DNA from: Oceanobacillus sp. HTM 045
GTDB lineage: Bacteria; Pseudomonadota; Alphaproteobacteria; Rhodobacterales; Rhodobacteraceae
Direction of reading: 5' to 3'
Assembly: GCA_009733745.1 (NCBI GenBank)
Contig: WNWL01000006.1
Coordinates: forward strand, 248,001-312,000
Length of the DNA: 64,000 nt
Shown here one piece after another: positions 16,954 through 27,335 of the stretch. Under the pieces are notes generated by a model. That model did not search any database. It was given only the letters and a program-made list of their open reading frames with translations, and had not been told where the DNA came from. Each line of letters opens with the position of its first letter. Within the stretch, counting starts at the first letter, position 1. Position numbers and translations under genes: made by a program.

Positions 16954-18339
16954 CTATCGCTTCTTCCGCCTCCCCTCGTAGGGGTTCTCGCCCTTGCGCA
17001 ACAGCAGCCTGACCGGTACGCCCGGCAGGTCGAAGTCGTCGCGCAAGCCGTTCACGAGGAAGCGGGTATAGCTGTCCGGCAGCGCGTCGGGGCGCGAGCA
17101 GAAGGCAGCGAAGGTTGGCGGGCGGGACTTGACCTGCGTGATGTAGCGCAGCTTGACGCGCCGCCCCGATACCGCGGGCGGCGGGTGCCGCTCGGTCCGG
17201 TCGAGCAGCCAGTCGTTCAGCGGCGAGGTCGGGATGCGCTTGTTCCAGACCTTGTGCACCTTGCAGATCGCTTCCTGCAGGCGGTCCAGCCCCTTTCCGG
17301 TAACGCCCGAGACCGACACCACCGGCACGTCGCGAAGCTGCGGCAACAGGCGCGTCGCCTTCTCGCGCAGCTCGCGCATGGTCTCGAGCTTTTCCTCCTC
17401 CAGGTCCCACTTGGAGACGGCAAGCACGACCGCCCTGCCCTCGCGCTCGGCGAGGTCCGCGATGCGCAGGTCCTGGGTCTCGAAGGCCATCTCCCGGTCC
17501 ATCAGGACGACGACCACCTCGGCGAACTTGATCGCGCGGAGCGCGTCCCCCGTGGAGAGCTTCTCCAGCTTCTCCTGAACGCGGGCCTTCTTGCGCAGCC
17601 CCGCGGTGTCGAAGATGCGGAAGCGCCGCCCGCCCCATTCGGTTTCGACCGCGATGGAATCGCGCGTGATGCCGGCCTCCGGGCCGGTCAGCAGGCGATC
17701 CTCGCCGATGATCCGGTTGACCAGCGTCGACTTGCCCGCGTTCGGGCGGCCGACGATGGCGATCTGCATCGGGCGGTTCTCCGCCTCCGGGTCATCCTCG
17801 AAGTCGGCCGCGTTGAAGGCCGCTGCATCGGCGCGTTCGCGGAAATGCTCCGAGTGCGGCAGGAGCGCGGCGTAGAGTTCGCCCAAACCCTCGCCATGCT
17901 CGGCCGAGAGGCCGATGGGCTCGCCGAGGCCCAGCTCGAACGCCTCGTAGAGCCCGGCCTCCGCCGCCCGGCCCTCCGCCTTGTTGGCCGCGAGGATCAC
18001 GCTGGCGCCGGACTTTCTCAGCATCTCCGCCAGCGTCCGGTCCACGGGCGTCACCCCGTCGCGCGCGTCGATCATGAAGAGCGTGACGTCCGCCGAGGCG
18101 ATGGCCCGCTCTGTCAGCGCACGCATCCGGCCCTGCAGGCTCTCGTCCGTCGCCTCCTCCAGCCCCGCGGTGTCGATCACGGTGAATTCCAGGTCGCCCA
18201 GCCGGGCCGCGCCTTCGCGCAGGTCGCGGGTGACGCCCGGCTGGTCGTCGACCAGCGCGAGGCGCTTGCCGACCAGCCGGTTGAACAGCGTCGACTTGCC
18301 CACGTTGGGGCGTCCGATTATGGCGAGCGAAAAGGTCAT
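16954..18339 (-). CDS. der: Ribosome biogenesis GTPase Der (EngA)
   Basis: Double-GTPase needed for maturation of the 50S subunit. Two G domains are visible: GRPNVGKST (9-17) with DTAGLEE, and GRPNAGKST with [10 protein letters not shown]. The KH-like C-terminal domain includes [16 protein letters not shown]. The start at 18339 places the first G1 motif at residue 9 as in the family. 461 residues. Divergent from the YfgM-like gene at 18463. Confidence 0.96.
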   Translation of the reverse strand: MTFSLAIIGRPNVGKSTLFNRLVGKRLALVDDQPGVTRDLREGAARLGDLEFTVIDTAGLEEATDESLQGRMRALTERAIASADVTLFMIDARDGVTPVDRTLAEMLRKSGASVILAANKAEGRAAEAGLYEAFELGLGEPIGLSAEHGEGLGELYAALLPHSEHFRERADAAAFNAADFEDDPEAENRPMQIAIVGRPNAGKSTLVNRIIGEDRLLTGPEAGITRDSIAVETEWGGRRFRIFDTAGLRKKARVQEKLEKLSTGDALRAIKFAEVVVVLMDREMAFETQDLRIADLAEREGRAVVLAVSKWDLEEEKLETMRELREKATRLLPQLRDVPVVSVSGVTGKGLDRLQEAICKVHKVWNKRIPTSPLNDWLLDRTERHPPPAVSGRRVKLRYITQVKSRPPTFAAFCSRPDALPDSYTRFLVNGLRDDFDLPGVPVRLLLRKGENPYEGRRKKR

Positions 18340-18462
18340 GACGCGCGCACATACGCCGCGCGGGGAAGCACCGCAAGGGCGACGCGCCATCCGGCGCGAA
18401 GCCTACTAGGAAAAATCCATCCGACCGATTAGGTTGCGCGCCAATTCGACGGGAGGACCTGC

Positions 18463-19107
18463 GTGAGCAATACCGAGAGCGACAGCTTCATCAACGAGGT
18501 TTCGGAAGAAGTCCGCAAGGACCGGCTCTTCGCCTACTGGAAGAAGTACGGTCCCTTCGCCATCGGCGGCATCGTCCTGATCCTCGCGGCGACGGCGTGG
18601 TTCAACTACAAGCGCGACGCGGAGCTGGAAGCGGCGCGGGCGACCGGCGGCAAGTTCGTGGACATCGCGCAGGGCGAGCCGACCGCGGAAGCCTACGCGG
18701 ACCTCGCCGCGGAACTGCCGGCGGATTCCGCGGTGATCGCGCGGCTCCATGCCGCGTCGGCGCTGGAGGCAGACGACCCGGCCGCGGCGACGGCCGCCTA
18801 CAAGGAAATCGCCGACGATCTCGAGGCGGATACGATCTACCGCAATGCCGCCCGCATCGCCGCGGCGCGCATCGGCGAGGGGCTAGACCTCGACACCCGG
18901 CTCTCGCTGCTCTCGCCGGCGACCGAACCCGGCGCGCCCTTCCGCCTGCTCGCGCTGGAGACGCGCGGCGTGCTGCTGATCGTGTCGGGCGATGCCGAGG
19001 CCGGCCGGGCCGATCTCCAGGCGGTGCTCGACGATCCTCTCGCCAGCCGCGGCTCGATCCAGCGCGCGACCGAACTGATGCTGGCAACGGGCGGAACGAT
19101 CGAGTAG
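18463..19107 (+). CDS. YfgM-like tetratricopeptide membrane-anchored protein
   Basis: 214 residues with GTG start. An N-terminal cytoplasmic stretch is followed by one membrane span (about 31-48, GPFAIGGIVLILAATAWF) and an Ala-rich helical periplasmic region resembling the TPR_21/YfgM family. In E. coli YfgM helps pass proteins from SecYEG to periplasmic chaperones and sits next to bamB and der, exactly the order here (der divergent, bamB downstream). Role inferred from family and context. Confidence 0.85.
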   Translation: MSNTESDSFINEVSEEVRKDRLFAYWKKYGPFAIGGIVLILAATAWFNYKRDAELEAARATGGKFVDIAQGEPTAEAYADLAAELPADSAVIARLHAASALEADDPAAATAAYKEIADDLEADTIYRNAARIAAARIGEGLDLDTRLSLLSPATEPGAPFRLLALETRGVLLIVSGDAEAGRADLQAVLDDPLASRGSIQRATELMLATGGTIE

Positions 19108-19157
19108 GTCTGGAACGGGGTATGGAGCCGGCGGATTTGCGTCCGGTGGAGGGTTCG

Positions 19158-20501
19158 ATGCAGTTTTCGATGACGTGTCTGGGCCGCGCGCTGCGCGCGG
19201 CGGTGCTGGCCGCAGGGTGCCTTTCGGCCTCCGGTTGCGGCGTGTTCGACTATTTCGAGGAGGAGGAAATCCTCGAGGGCGAGCGCATCCGCCTCCGCGA
19301 CCGCACTACCCGGGACGCGACGCTCGCGGCCACGCTCACCGCTCCGCCGATCCCGGCTCCCGCCAGCAACAACGCCTGGACCCAGACCAACGGCCTGCCC
19401 TCCCATGCCGCCGGGCACCTGAACGGCCCGCGCGCCCTCAGCCTGTCCTGGTCGAAGGACGTGGGCGCCGGAAGCGGCGACGACGCGCGGATCACCAGCG
19501 CCCCGGTTGCCGCGGGCGGCCTGATCTTCGTGATGGACGCGGACGCGACCGTCTCCGCCCTCGACCTGAGCTCGGGCGCGGAGAAATGGTCGGTCGACGT
19601 CTCGCCCGAGGGCGAGGACGGTGACGAGGGCTTCGGCGGCGGCATCGCGCTCGGACAGAACATCATCGTCGTGACCACCGGCTTCGGCGAGGTGCTCGGC
19701 CTCAGCCCGGCCTCCGGCGAGATCCTGTGGCGGCAGGCGCTGGGTGCGCCGATCCGCTCGGCCCCCGCCGTCAGCGGGCAGACGGCGGTGGTCGTCACCC
19801 GCGACAACTCCGCCTTCGGGATCAACGTGTCCGACGGCACGGTGATCTGGCGGCTGCAGGGCGTGCTCGCGGGCGCAGGCTTCCTCGGCGGCGCCAGCCC
19901 GGCCATCGCCGGGCCGCTGGCGGTGCTGCCCTTCACCTCGGGCGAACTGGTCGGCGCCAGCGTGAACACCGGACGGCGGGCGTGGTCGGCGATCCTGTCC
20001 GGCGGGCGGCGCGGGCTCGCGCGCTCGGCCATCTCCGACATCACCGGCGACCCGGTGATCGCGGGCCCGATCGTGGTCGCCGCGAACCAGTCGGGGCGCA
20101 TCGTCGCCATCGACGGGCGCAGCGGCTCGCGGATCTGGACCCGGTCCATCGGCGCGGTCGGCCCGATCTGGGCGGCGGGCGAGACGATCTACATCATGGC
20201 CGACGACGCCAAGCTGATGCGGCTCTCGCTGGTCACCGGCGACACCCTGTTCTCGACCCAGCTTGCCGAGTACGAGGATCCGGAGGACCGGGAGGACCCG
20301 ATCGCCTATTCCGGCCCCGTGCTGGTCGGCGGGCAGGTGCTGGTGTCGTCGTCGGATGGCGAGCTGATCAGCTTCGACCCGCTGACCGGCGAGGAACGCG
20401 CGCGGCACGACATCGGCGACGGCTCCGTGACTGGCCCGATCGTGGTGAACGGCTGGGTCTACGTCCTGTCCGACGACGGTGTTCTCTACGCCTTCCGGTA
20501 G
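19158..20501 (+). CDS. bamB: Outer membrane assembly lipoprotein BamB (PQQ-like beta-propeller)
   Basis: Lipoprotein of the BAM complex that folds outer-membrane proteins. A signal peptide ends in a lipobox with the lipidated Cys27 (SASGC). The mature part is an eight-bladed propeller with repeated units such as VSALDLSSGAEKWSVDV and GEVLGLSPASGEILWR. The start at 19158 follows GGAGGG by 4 bp; an in-frame ATG at 19122 is less likely. 447 residues. It follows the YfgM-like gene. Confidence 0.92.
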   Translation: MQFSMTCLGRALRAAVLAAGCLSASGCGVFDYFEEEEILEGERIRLRDRTTRDATLAATLTAPPIPAPASNNAWTQTNGLPSHAAGHLNGPRALSLSWSKDVGAGSGDDARITSAPVAAGGLIFVMDADATVSALDLSSGAEKWSVDVSPEGEDGDEGFGGGIALGQNIIVVTTGFGEVLGLSPASGEILWRQALGAPIRSAPAVSGQTAVVVTRDNSAFGINVSDGTVIWRLQGVLAGAGFLGGASPAIAGPLAVLPFTSGELVGASVNTGRRAWSAILSGGRRGLARSAISDITGDPVIAGPIVVAANQSGRIVAIDGRSGSRIWTRSIGAVGPIWAAGETIYIMADDAKLMRLSLVTGDTLFSTQLAEYEDPEDREDPIAYSGPVLVGGQVLVSSSDGELISFDPLTGEERARHDIGDGSVTGPIVVNGWVYVLSDDGVLYAFR

Positions 20502-20553
20502 GAGACGCGAGGCCGGCACCGCCCAGGCGGCGGACCCAAGCGCACTCGCCCTG

Positions 20554-20579
20554 CGGCCTTCGCAAGCTTGCGACGGCCG
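20554..20579 (+). terminator. Possible terminator hairpin after bamB
   Basis: CGGCC-T-TCGCAA pairs with TTGCGA-C-GGCCG (one mismatch, tiny loop), 53 bp after bamB. The T-run is poor (TAACTATCTGAC), so this is only a fair candidate. Confidence 0.4.
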
Positions 20580-20744
20580 TAACTATCTGACTTGAAACAA
20601 TAAAATAGTTAACGCGCACTCTGCGCACCGCAGACGCGGCCTTCCTCGGTGCGCGATCGCCCCTTGCAGGGCATCACGGGCGGCCGCAGTCTCCGGTCGG
20701 GTCCATCGCGAGATGGCGGGACATCAACCGACAGGGCAATTCCG

Positions 20745-21539
20745 ATGAAGATCGACCTCTCGGGCCGCACGGCCGTCGTCACCGGGTCCACCGCCGGGAT
20801 CGGCCATGCTATCGCCAGGGGCCTCGCCGGGGCCGGCGCGGCTGTAGTCGTCAACGGGCGCGGCGAGGCGAGCACGGCCGCGGCGGTCGGGCGCCTCTCG
20901 ACAGAGTTCCCCGGCGCCGCGATCCGGGGCGTTGCCGCCGATCTCGGAACGGCGGATGGATGCGCCGCCCTCGTCGCCGCCGAGCCGGAGGCGGACATCC
21001 TCGTGAACAATCTCGGCATCTTCGGCCCGCAGGACTTCTTCGACATCCCGGACGCGGAATGGACCCGGTTCTACGAGGTCAACGTGCTCTCCGGCGTGCG
21101 TCTCTCCCGCGCCTATCTTCCGGGCATGGAGGCGAAGGGCTGGGGGCGGGTGATATTCCTCTCGTCCGAATCCGCCATCAATATCCCGGCCGACATGATC
21201 CACTACGGCATGACCAAGACCGCCAACCTCGCCGTCTCGCGCGGGCTGGCGAAGCGCACGGCGGGAACGGGAGTGACGGTCAACGCCATCCTGCCCGGCC
21301 CGACGCTCTCGGAGGGCGTGGAGGACATGCTGAAGGAGGAGGTCGCGAAGACCGGCAAGCCGGTCGAGGACGTGGCGGCGGCCTTCGTTATGGCGGAGCG
21401 CCCGACTTCGCTCATCCAGCGCGCCGCGACGGTGGAGGAGGTGGCGAACCTCGCGGTCTACGTCGCCTCGCCGCAGGCCTCGGCCACCACCGGCGCCGCC
21501 CTTCGCGTGGACGGCGGGGTGGTGGACACGATCGCCTGA
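20745..21539 (+). CDS. SDR-family NAD(P)-dependent oxidoreductase
   Basis: 264-residue short-chain dehydrogenase with an intact active site: TGSTAGIGHAIA cofactor loop (13-24), NNLG motif, Ser141 and Tyr154-x3-Lys158 (YGMTK). The C-terminal VASPQASATTGAALRVDGG is the usual substrate-side region. FabG-like in sequence, but far from fatty-acid genes; the substrate is not predictable. Upstream 240 bp hold a GTTAACG motif at 20602-20617. Convergent with panB. Confidence 0.88.
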   Translation: MKIDLSGRTAVVTGSTAGIGHAIARGLAGAGAAVVVNGRGEASTAAAVGRLSTEFPGAAIRGVAADLGTADGCAALVAAEPEADILVNNLGIFGPQDFFDIPDAEWTRFYEVNVLSGVRLSRAYLPGMEAKGWGRVIFLSSESAINIPADMIHYGMTKTANLAVSRGLAKRTAGTGVTVNAILPGPTLSEGVEDMLKEEVAKTGKPVEDVAAAFVMAERPTSLIQRAATVEEVANLAVYVASPQASATTGAALRVDGGVVDTIA

Positions 21540-21561
21540 GCCGGTTCTAGCCCGGGGGTGC

Positions 21562-22413
21562 TCACTTCGGCTTGTAGGTGTGCTCCGGCCCCGGGAAGTT
21601 GCGGGCCTTGACCTCCTCGGCATAGACGCCGACAGAGGCGCGCATCATCTCCTCCATGTTTCCGTAGCGCTTCACGAAGGTCGGCACGCGGGGGAAGAGG
21701 CCGATCATGTCTTCGAAGACGAGGATCTGCCCGTCGCAGGCGGCGGAGGCGCCGATGCCGATGGTCGGGATGGAGATCGCCTCGGTGATCTTCGCGGCCA
21801 GCGGCTCGGCCACGCCCTCGACGACGACGGAGAAGGCGCCCGCCTCCTCCACGGCCTTCGCGTCGGCGATCACTGCGTCCCAATGCGCCTCGTCGCGGAT
21901 CGCCTTGAACCCGCCCGCCGTGTTCATCGCCTGCGGCATCAGCCCGATATGGGCCATAACCGGAATGCCGCGCCGGGCGAGGTAGCGGATGGTCGGGGCC
22001 ATCTCCTCGCCGCCCTCGAGCTTCACCGCGGCGCAGCCGGTCTCCTTTATGACGCGGGAGGCGTTGCGGAAGGCGACCTCGGTCGATTCTTCGAAGCTGC
22101 CGAAGGGCATGTCGACCACCACGAGCGCCTTGTCGGCTCCGCGCACCACGGCCTGCCCGTGCATGATCATGTGCTCCAGCGTCACGCCGAGCGTGTTCGG
22201 CATGCCGTGAATCACCATGCCGAGGCTGTCGCCGACCAGCAGCAGGTCGGACACCTCGTCGCAGATCCGCGCGACATGGGCGGTGTAGGAGGTCAGGCAG
22301 ACCAGCGGCTCGCCGCCCTTGCGGGCGGAGAAATCGGGCACCGTCATGCGCTTGCGGCCCTTGGGCTGCTCCGCGTGGGCGGCCTTCTTCGACAGGGTCG
22401 ACTGGGTGGACAT
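21562..22413 (-). CDS. panB: 3-methyl-2-oxobutanoate hydroxymethyltransferase
   Basis: Ketopantoate synthesis for pantothenate and CoA, using methylenetetrahydrofolate. Mg2+-binding and catalytic motifs are visible: [23 protein letters not shown] and the late VVEGV. Start at 22413 follows AGAGGAAA; a longer reading from 22437 is possible but lacks a ribosome site. 283 residues. No panC beside it in this window. Confidence 0.94.
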   Translation of the reverse strand: MSTQSTLSKKAAHAEQPKGRKRMTVPDFSARKGGEPLVCLTSYTAHVARICDEVSDLLLVGDSLGMVIHGMPNTLGVTLEHMIMHGQAVVRGADKALVVVDMPFGSFEESTEVAFRNASRVIKETGCAAVKLEGGEEMAPTIRYLARRGIPVMAHIGLMPQAMNTAGGFKAIRDEAHWDAVIADAKAVEEAGAFSVVVEGVAEPLAAKITEAISIPTIGIGASAACDGQILVFEDMIGLFPRVPTFVKRYGNMEEMMRASVGVYAEEVKARNFPGPEHTYKPK

Positions 22414-22623
22414 GGGCAGATTTCCTCTTCCTGGCACGGTCCCGGTTCGGCTGACGCCACGTCAATCGCGCGGCAAGCCTTTTGCTCTGCACAATTGATA
22501 CTACTTCGTGACCCGAGAAAAAGGCCCGACCTCCGCCGGAGGGGAGAGGTTTGGCCGTTTGCTATGTTACGACACGAAACTTTGGTATAGGAACCGGGCG
22601 CGGTTCGCCCATAGAGGACTGAT

Positions 22624-23751
22624 ATGCGAATTACGTCGCTCCTGATGGCGCTGGTGCTGGCGGGCGGGCTGTTCCTCTGGTTCGGCGGCGCGTCGATGCT
22701 GGGCCTCGTGCCGGAACCCGGCCCTGCGGAAGGGCCGGGAGCGGAAGGCGAGCCGGTCGCCGAGGCGGAGCCGACGCCGGCCGAGCGCGCGCCGGTCAGC
22801 GTGATCGTCCTCGGCAGCACGGCGCAGGACTACGTTGCGGAGATCGTCCTGCGCGGCCGGACCGAGGCCCACCGCCTCGTCGACGTATCGGCGGAGACCA
22901 GCGGGCTGGTGATCTCCGAGCCGCTGCGGCGGGGCACGGTGGTGTCGAAGGGCGACGTTCTCTGCAAGCTCGACATCGGCACGCGCGAGGCGGAACTCGC
23001 GGAGGCCGAGGCCCGGCTTGCCGAGGCGGAGGCCGAGTTCAACGCCGCCGACCGGCTTTCGACCCGCGGCTATGCCTCCGAGACCCAGGCCATCGCGACG
23101 AAGGCCGCGCTGGAGGCGGCGCAGGCTGGCGTCCGCCGGGTGATGCTCGATCTCGAGCGCCTCACCATCCGCGCGCCGTTCGACGGCATTCTCGAATCGG
23201 ATTCGGCGGAGCTTGGCTCGCTGCTCTCGACCGGCGGCGTCTGCGCCACGGTGATCGACCTCTCGCCGATCAAGGTGTCGGGCTTCGTCTCGGAAACGGA
23301 GGTCGGCGCGCTCTCGGTGGGGCAGCCCGCGGTCGCCCACCTGATCGACGGCTCCGTGCACGAGGGCAACATCAGCTACATCGCCCGGTCGGCGGACCCG
23401 GAGACGCGTACCTTCCGCGTCGAGGTCACGGTCCCGAACGATAACGACAGCATCCGCGACGGCATGACGGCGGAGATCCGCATCTCGCTGCCGCCGGTGC
23501 ACGCGCACATGATTCCCCAGACCGCGCTGACCCTCGACGATGATGGCCGCCTCGGCATCCGCGCCGTGGAGGACGGCAAGGTGGTGTTCCACCCGGTGCA
23601 GATCCTCCGCGACCGCAGCGACGGGATCTGGCTCGCGGGCCTGCCGGACGAGTTGGACGTGATCGTGCGCGGGCAGGAATTCGTGCGCGCCGGCGGCGCG
23701 GTGACGGCAGTGCCGTTCTCGACCGACATGCTCGAAGGAATGGGCCAATGA
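22624..23751 (+). CDS. RND efflux periplasmic adaptor (membrane fusion protein)
   Basis: 375 residues. An N-terminal membrane anchor (about 4-26) is followed by a Pro/Glu-rich linker, a split lipoyl domain (SAETSGLVISEPLRRGTVV), an alpha hairpin rich in AEAEARLAEAEAE, and beta-barrel domains. It links the inner-membrane pump to an outer-membrane channel. The stop overlaps the pump start by 4 bp (ATGA). No TolC gene or local regulator is adjacent, so the outer channel must come from elsewhere. Confidence 0.92.
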   Translation: MRITSLLMALVLAGGLFLWFGGASMLGLVPEPGPAEGPGAEGEPVAEAEPTPAERAPVSVIVLGSTAQDYVAEIVLRGRTEAHRLVDVSAETSGLVISEPLRRGTVVSKGDVLCKLDIGTREAELAEAEARLAEAEAEFNAADRLSTRGYASETQAIATKAALEAAQAGVRRVMLDLERLTIRAPFDGILESDSAELGSLLSTGGVCATVIDLSPIKVSGFVSETEVGALSVGQPAVAHLIDGSVHEGNISYIARSADPETRTFRVEVTVPNDNDSIRDGMTAEIRISLPPVHAHMIPQTALTLDDDGRLGIRAVEDGKVVFHPVQILRDRSDGIWLAGLPDELDVIVRGQEFVRAGGAVTAVPFSTDMLEGMGQ

Positions 23752-26700
23752 CCGGCCTCGTCGGCTGGACCACGTCCCGGGCGAGGATGATCATTGCCTT
23801 CATCGTCCTCAGCGTCGGGATGGGGTTCGCCTCCTTCGTCGGCCTGCCCAAGGAAGGCAGCCCGAACATCGACGTGCCGATCCTCTACATCTCCGTGCCC
23901 CTCCCCGGCGTCGGCGCTGCGGATGCGGAGCGGCTGATCGTCAAGCCGCTGGAGACCAAGCTCCGCGGCATCGACGGGCTCAAGGAGATGACCGGCTACG
24001 CCAGCCAGAACCACGCGGGCGTGCTGCTGGAGTTCGAGTTCGGCTGGGACAAGACCGCGACGCTCGCGGACGTGCGCGACAAGGTGGACCAGGCCCAGGC
24101 GGAGTTCCCCGACGACGCCGAGGAGCCGGTGATCTCGGAGGTGAACCTCTCGCAGTTCCCGATCATCGTCGTCTCGCTCTCGGGCGACGTGCCGGAACGC
24201 ACGCTGCTGCGCCTGTCGAAGGATCTGCAGCGCGACATCGAGAGCATCTCCGCGGTGCTGGAAGCGTCCCTCGCCGGCCAGCGGGAGGAGATGCTCGAGG
24301 TCATCATCGACCCGCTCAAGCTGGAGAGCTACGGCGTCACCGCCGCCGACCTGCTCTCGGTGATCGATCGCAACAACCAGCTCGTCGCCGGTGGCGCGGT
24401 GGAAAGCGGTTCGGCCGCCTTCGCGGTGAACGTCACCGGATCGTTCGAGACCGCGCTCGACGTCTACGACCTGCCGGTGAAGGTGAACGGCGAAAGCGTC
24501 GTGCGCCTTGGCGACGTCACCGACATCCGCCGCACCTTCGAGGACGCGCAGGGCCTCGCCCGTTTCAACGGCGAGAAGACCATCGCGCTCCAGGTCAAGA
24601 AGCGGATCGGCGAGAACATCATCGAGACGGTCAAGGCCGTCCGCGCCGCGGTCAACGCCGCCGTCGCGGAGTGGCCGGACGAGTTGCGCCAGGCGGTGCG
24701 GGTCGACTTCTCGATGGACGAGTCGATCGTCGTCAACGACATGGTGACCCAGCTCCAGGGCAGCGTGCTGACGGCGATGATCCTCGTGGCGCTGGTCGTC
24801 CTCGCGCTGCTGGGCCTGCGCTCGGCCGCGCTGGTGGGGCTGGCGATCCCGATCTCGTTCCTGCTGACCTTCGCGCTCATGTCCGGGCTCGGCATGACCA
24901 TCAACAACATGACCATGTTCGGCCTGATCCTGGCCGTGGGCATGCTGGTGGACGGCGCCATCGTGGTGGTGGAGTACGCTGACAAGCGCATCCGCGACGG
25001 TGTCGGCCCGATGCGTGCCTATGCCGCCGCCGCGCGCCGGATGTTCTGGCCGATCGTCTCGTCCACCGCGACGACGCTCTGCGCCTTCCTGCCGATGCTG
25101 CTCTGGCCGGGGATGCCGGGCCAGTTCATGAGCCAGCTTCCGACCACGCTGATCTTCGTCCTCTCCGCCTCGCTGATCGTGGCTCTGATCTACCTGCCGG
25201 TGATGGGCGGCACGGTCGGGCGGATCCAGCGGCCCATCGGCAACGCGGCGCGCAGGATGCAGGCGGCGCTCCCGCGCTGGCAGCGGGCGTTGCTGCTCCT
25301 CGGCTGCATCGCGGTACCCCTGCTGCTGTTCTTCCTCGCAAGCCTCGGCGCGGTCGCGGCCGGTTCGGCTGAGATTGCTGCGGGCGGCGACGGGAGCGGG
25401 TCCACCGGTGCTGGCGGCGCTGCGCTGAGCGCGCTGAAGGCGGTGACGTTTCTCGCGACGCTCGGTGCGACTGCGCTTGGCGTCGTCACGCTCGCGTCGT
25501 TCTTCAACGGCCCGAAGCGCCGCGAGGCGCCGAAGCCCTACCGGCGCACCGCGTTCGGCCACGTCGTCGCGCTGATGGTCACCAACCCGTTCGGCCCGTT
25601 CCTCGCCATCGGCGCGGCGGTCAGCCTGATGGTGGGATCGGTGATGCTGTTCTCGGCCTCGGGCAACGGCGTCGAGTTCTTCGTCAAGACCGAGCCGGAG
25701 CGCGCCATCGTCTATGTCCGCGCGCGCGGCAACCTCTCGCTGCAGGAGCAGGACCGGCTGGTGCGCGCCGCCGAGAACGTGATCCTCGGGATGGAGGACA
25801 TCGAGGCGGTGTTCGCCTTCTCGGGCTCCGGCGGGCTGGAGAAGAAGGGCGACCAGGCGGGGCCGCTCGACGCCGTCGGCCAGATCCAGATCGAGCTGAA
25901 GCCGTGGTACGAGCGCGGCTCGGGCGACGCGATCCTCGCGGAGCTGCAGAAGCGCCTCAACTCGGTGCCCGGCCTCCTCGCCGAGATCGCGCTGCAGGAG
26001 GAAGGGCCGCAGCAGGGCAAGCCGATCCAGCTACAGCTCCGCTCGAACAACTGGGAAGACCTCTACCGCGCCACCGAGATCGCCCGGGCGAAGTTCGGCA
26101 CCATCGAGGGGCTGGTCGACATCGACGACACCACCCCCCTGCCCGGCATCGAATGGGAGATCACGGTCGACCGCGCCCGCGCCGGGCGGTTCGGCGCCGA
26201 CGTGGCGACCGTCGGCCCGCTGGTACAGCTCGTGACCCGCGGCGCGATCCTTGGCACCTACCGCCCGTCCGATAGCGACGAGGAGGTAGAGATCCGCATC
26301 CGCTTCCCGGAGAACGAGCGCGTGCTCGCAACGCTGGACCGGCTGCGCGTGCAGACGGCGCGCGGCCTCGTGCCGCTTTCGAACTTCATCTCCCGCCGGC
26401 CGGTGCCGAAGCTCGATCAGATCGTGCGCACCGACACGCAACGCAGCTTCCTCGTCCGTTCCGACGTGGCGCCGGGCGTGGAGGACATCGCCAAGATCGT
26501 CGAGCTGGAGAAGTGGATCGCCGAGGAGCGGCCCTTCCCCGACAGCGTCTCGGCCAAGTTCACCGGCGACCGCGAGGAGCAGGAGGAGAGCCAGGCCTTC
26601 CTGATGGCGGCCTTCATGGGCGCGCTGGGGCTGATGTTCATCATCCTGCTGGCGCAGTTCAACTCGGTCTACAACTCGGTGCTGGTGCTCTCGGCCGTGG

Positions 26701-27311
26701 TCATGTCGGTTGCGGGCGTGATGATCGGCATGGTGGTGATGGGCCAGAACTTCTCGATCATCATGACCGGCACAGGCATCGTCGCGCTCGCCGGGATCGT
26801 GGTGAACAACAACATCGTGCTGATCGACACCTTCCAAGACTACTCGAAGCGGATGCCTGCGCTCGAGGCCATCGTCCGCACGGCGGAGGCGCGTATCCGC
26901 CCCGTGCTGCTGACCACCGTCACCACGATGGCCGGCCTCACGCCGATGATGTTCGCGGTCTCGATCGATTTCGCCAACGGCGGCTTCAGCCAGGGGGCGC
27001 CGACCGCGCTCTGGTGGACCCAGCTCGCGACCGCGGTCGTGTTCGGGCTCGGTGTGGCGACGGGGCTCACGCTAATGGTCACGCCCGCGGCGCTGGCCGC
27101 GCGTGTCTGGGTCGCGCGGCTGTTCGCATGGGCCGGCCGCGAGGGGTGGCATGTCGTGGCGCGCACCATCTTCTCGGCGTCGCACATGAAGCGCGCGATG
27201 GAGGACCGGGCGCTGGCCCGCCGCGCCCGGCGCACCTATGCCGACGAGATCATCTGGGTCGAGCCCACGGCCTCGTCCCGCAAGCCCCCGGTGATCCGCG
27301 CGGCGGAGTGA
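23748..27311 (+). CDS. RND efflux transporter permease (AcrB/HAE family)
   Basis: 1187-residue proton-driven inner-membrane exporter. Opening segment RARMIIAFIVLSVGMGF, two large periplasmic loops and about twelve membrane spans in two halves. Conserved stretches include GLILAVGMLVDGAIVVVEY in the first half and GIVALAGIVVNNNIVLIDTF in the second. It is longer than AcrB (about 1050), mainly from an inserted hydrophobic Gly/Ala-rich region around residues 500-580 (AAGSAEIAAGGDGSGSTG). Substrates unknown. Confidence 0.93.
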   Translation: MTGLVGWTTSRARMIIAFIVLSVGMGFASFVGLPKEGSPNIDVPILYISVPLPGVGAADAERLIVKPLETKLRGIDGLKEMTGYASQNHAGVLLEFEFGWDKTATLADVRDKVDQAQAEFPDDAEEPVISEVNLSQFPIIVVSLSGDVPERTLLRLSKDLQRDIESISAVLEASLAGQREEMLEVIIDPLKLESYGVTAADLLSVIDRNNQLVAGGAVESGSAAFAVNVTGSFETALDVYDLPVKVNGESVVRLGDVTDIRRTFEDAQGLARFNGEKTIALQVKKRIGENIIETVKAVRAAVNAAVAEWPDELRQAVRVDFSMDESIVVNDMVTQLQGSVLTAMILVALVVLALLGLRSAALVGLAIPISFLLTFALMSGLGMTINNMTMFGLILAVGMLVDGAIVVVEYADKRIRDGVGPMRAYAAAARRMFWPIVSSTATTLCAFLPMLLWPGMPGQFMSQLPTTLIFVLSASLIVALIYLPVMGGTVGRIQRPIGNAARRMQAALPRWQRALLLLGCIAVPLLLFFLASLGAVAAGSAEIAAGGDGSGSTGAGGAALSALKAVTFLATLGATALGVVTLASFFNGPKRREAPKPYRRTAFGHVVALMVTNPFGPFLAIGAAVSLMVGSVMLFSASGNGVEFFVKTEPERAIVYVRARGNLSLQEQDRLVRAAENVILGMEDIEAVFAFSGSGGLEKKGDQAGPLDAVGQIQIELKPWYERGSGDAILAELQKRLNSVPGLLAEIALQEEGPQQGKPIQLQLRSNNWEDLYRATEIARAKFGTIEGLVDIDDTTPLPGIEWEITVDRARAGRFGADVATVGPLVQLVTRGAILGTYRPSDSDEEVEIRIRFPENERVLATLDRLRVQTARGLVPLSNFISRRPVPKLDQIVRTDTQRSFLVRSDVAPGVEDIAKIVELEKWIAEERPFPDSVSAKFTGDREEQEESQAFLMAAFMGALGLMFIILLAQFNSVYNSVLVLSAVVMSVAGVMIGMVVMGQNFSIIMTGTGIVALAGIVVNNNIVLIDTFQDYSKRMPALEAIVRTAEARIRPVLLTTVTTMAGLTPMMFAVSIDFANGGFSQGAPTALWWTQLATAVVFGLGVATGLTLMVTPAALAARVWVARLFAWAGREGWHVVARTIFSASHMKRAMEDRALARRARRTYADEIIWVEPTASSRKPPVIRAAE

Positions 27312-27323
27312 CCCTCCGCCGCG
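27299..27323. terminator. Hairpin over the stop codon of the RND gene
   Basis: Perfect 10 bp stem CGCGGCGGAG/CTCCGCCGCG with loop TGACC. The loop carries the pump's TGA stop. It lies between convergent genes; no T-run follows on either side, so termination would need another factor. Confidence 0.45.
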
Positions 27324-27335
27324 TGCGATCTCGCG

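Noticed and set aside
22550-22600. Sigma-70 promoter for the RND operon (TATAGG at 22586)
   Set aside because: The nearest -35-like TTGCTA is 21 bp away, too far for confidence.
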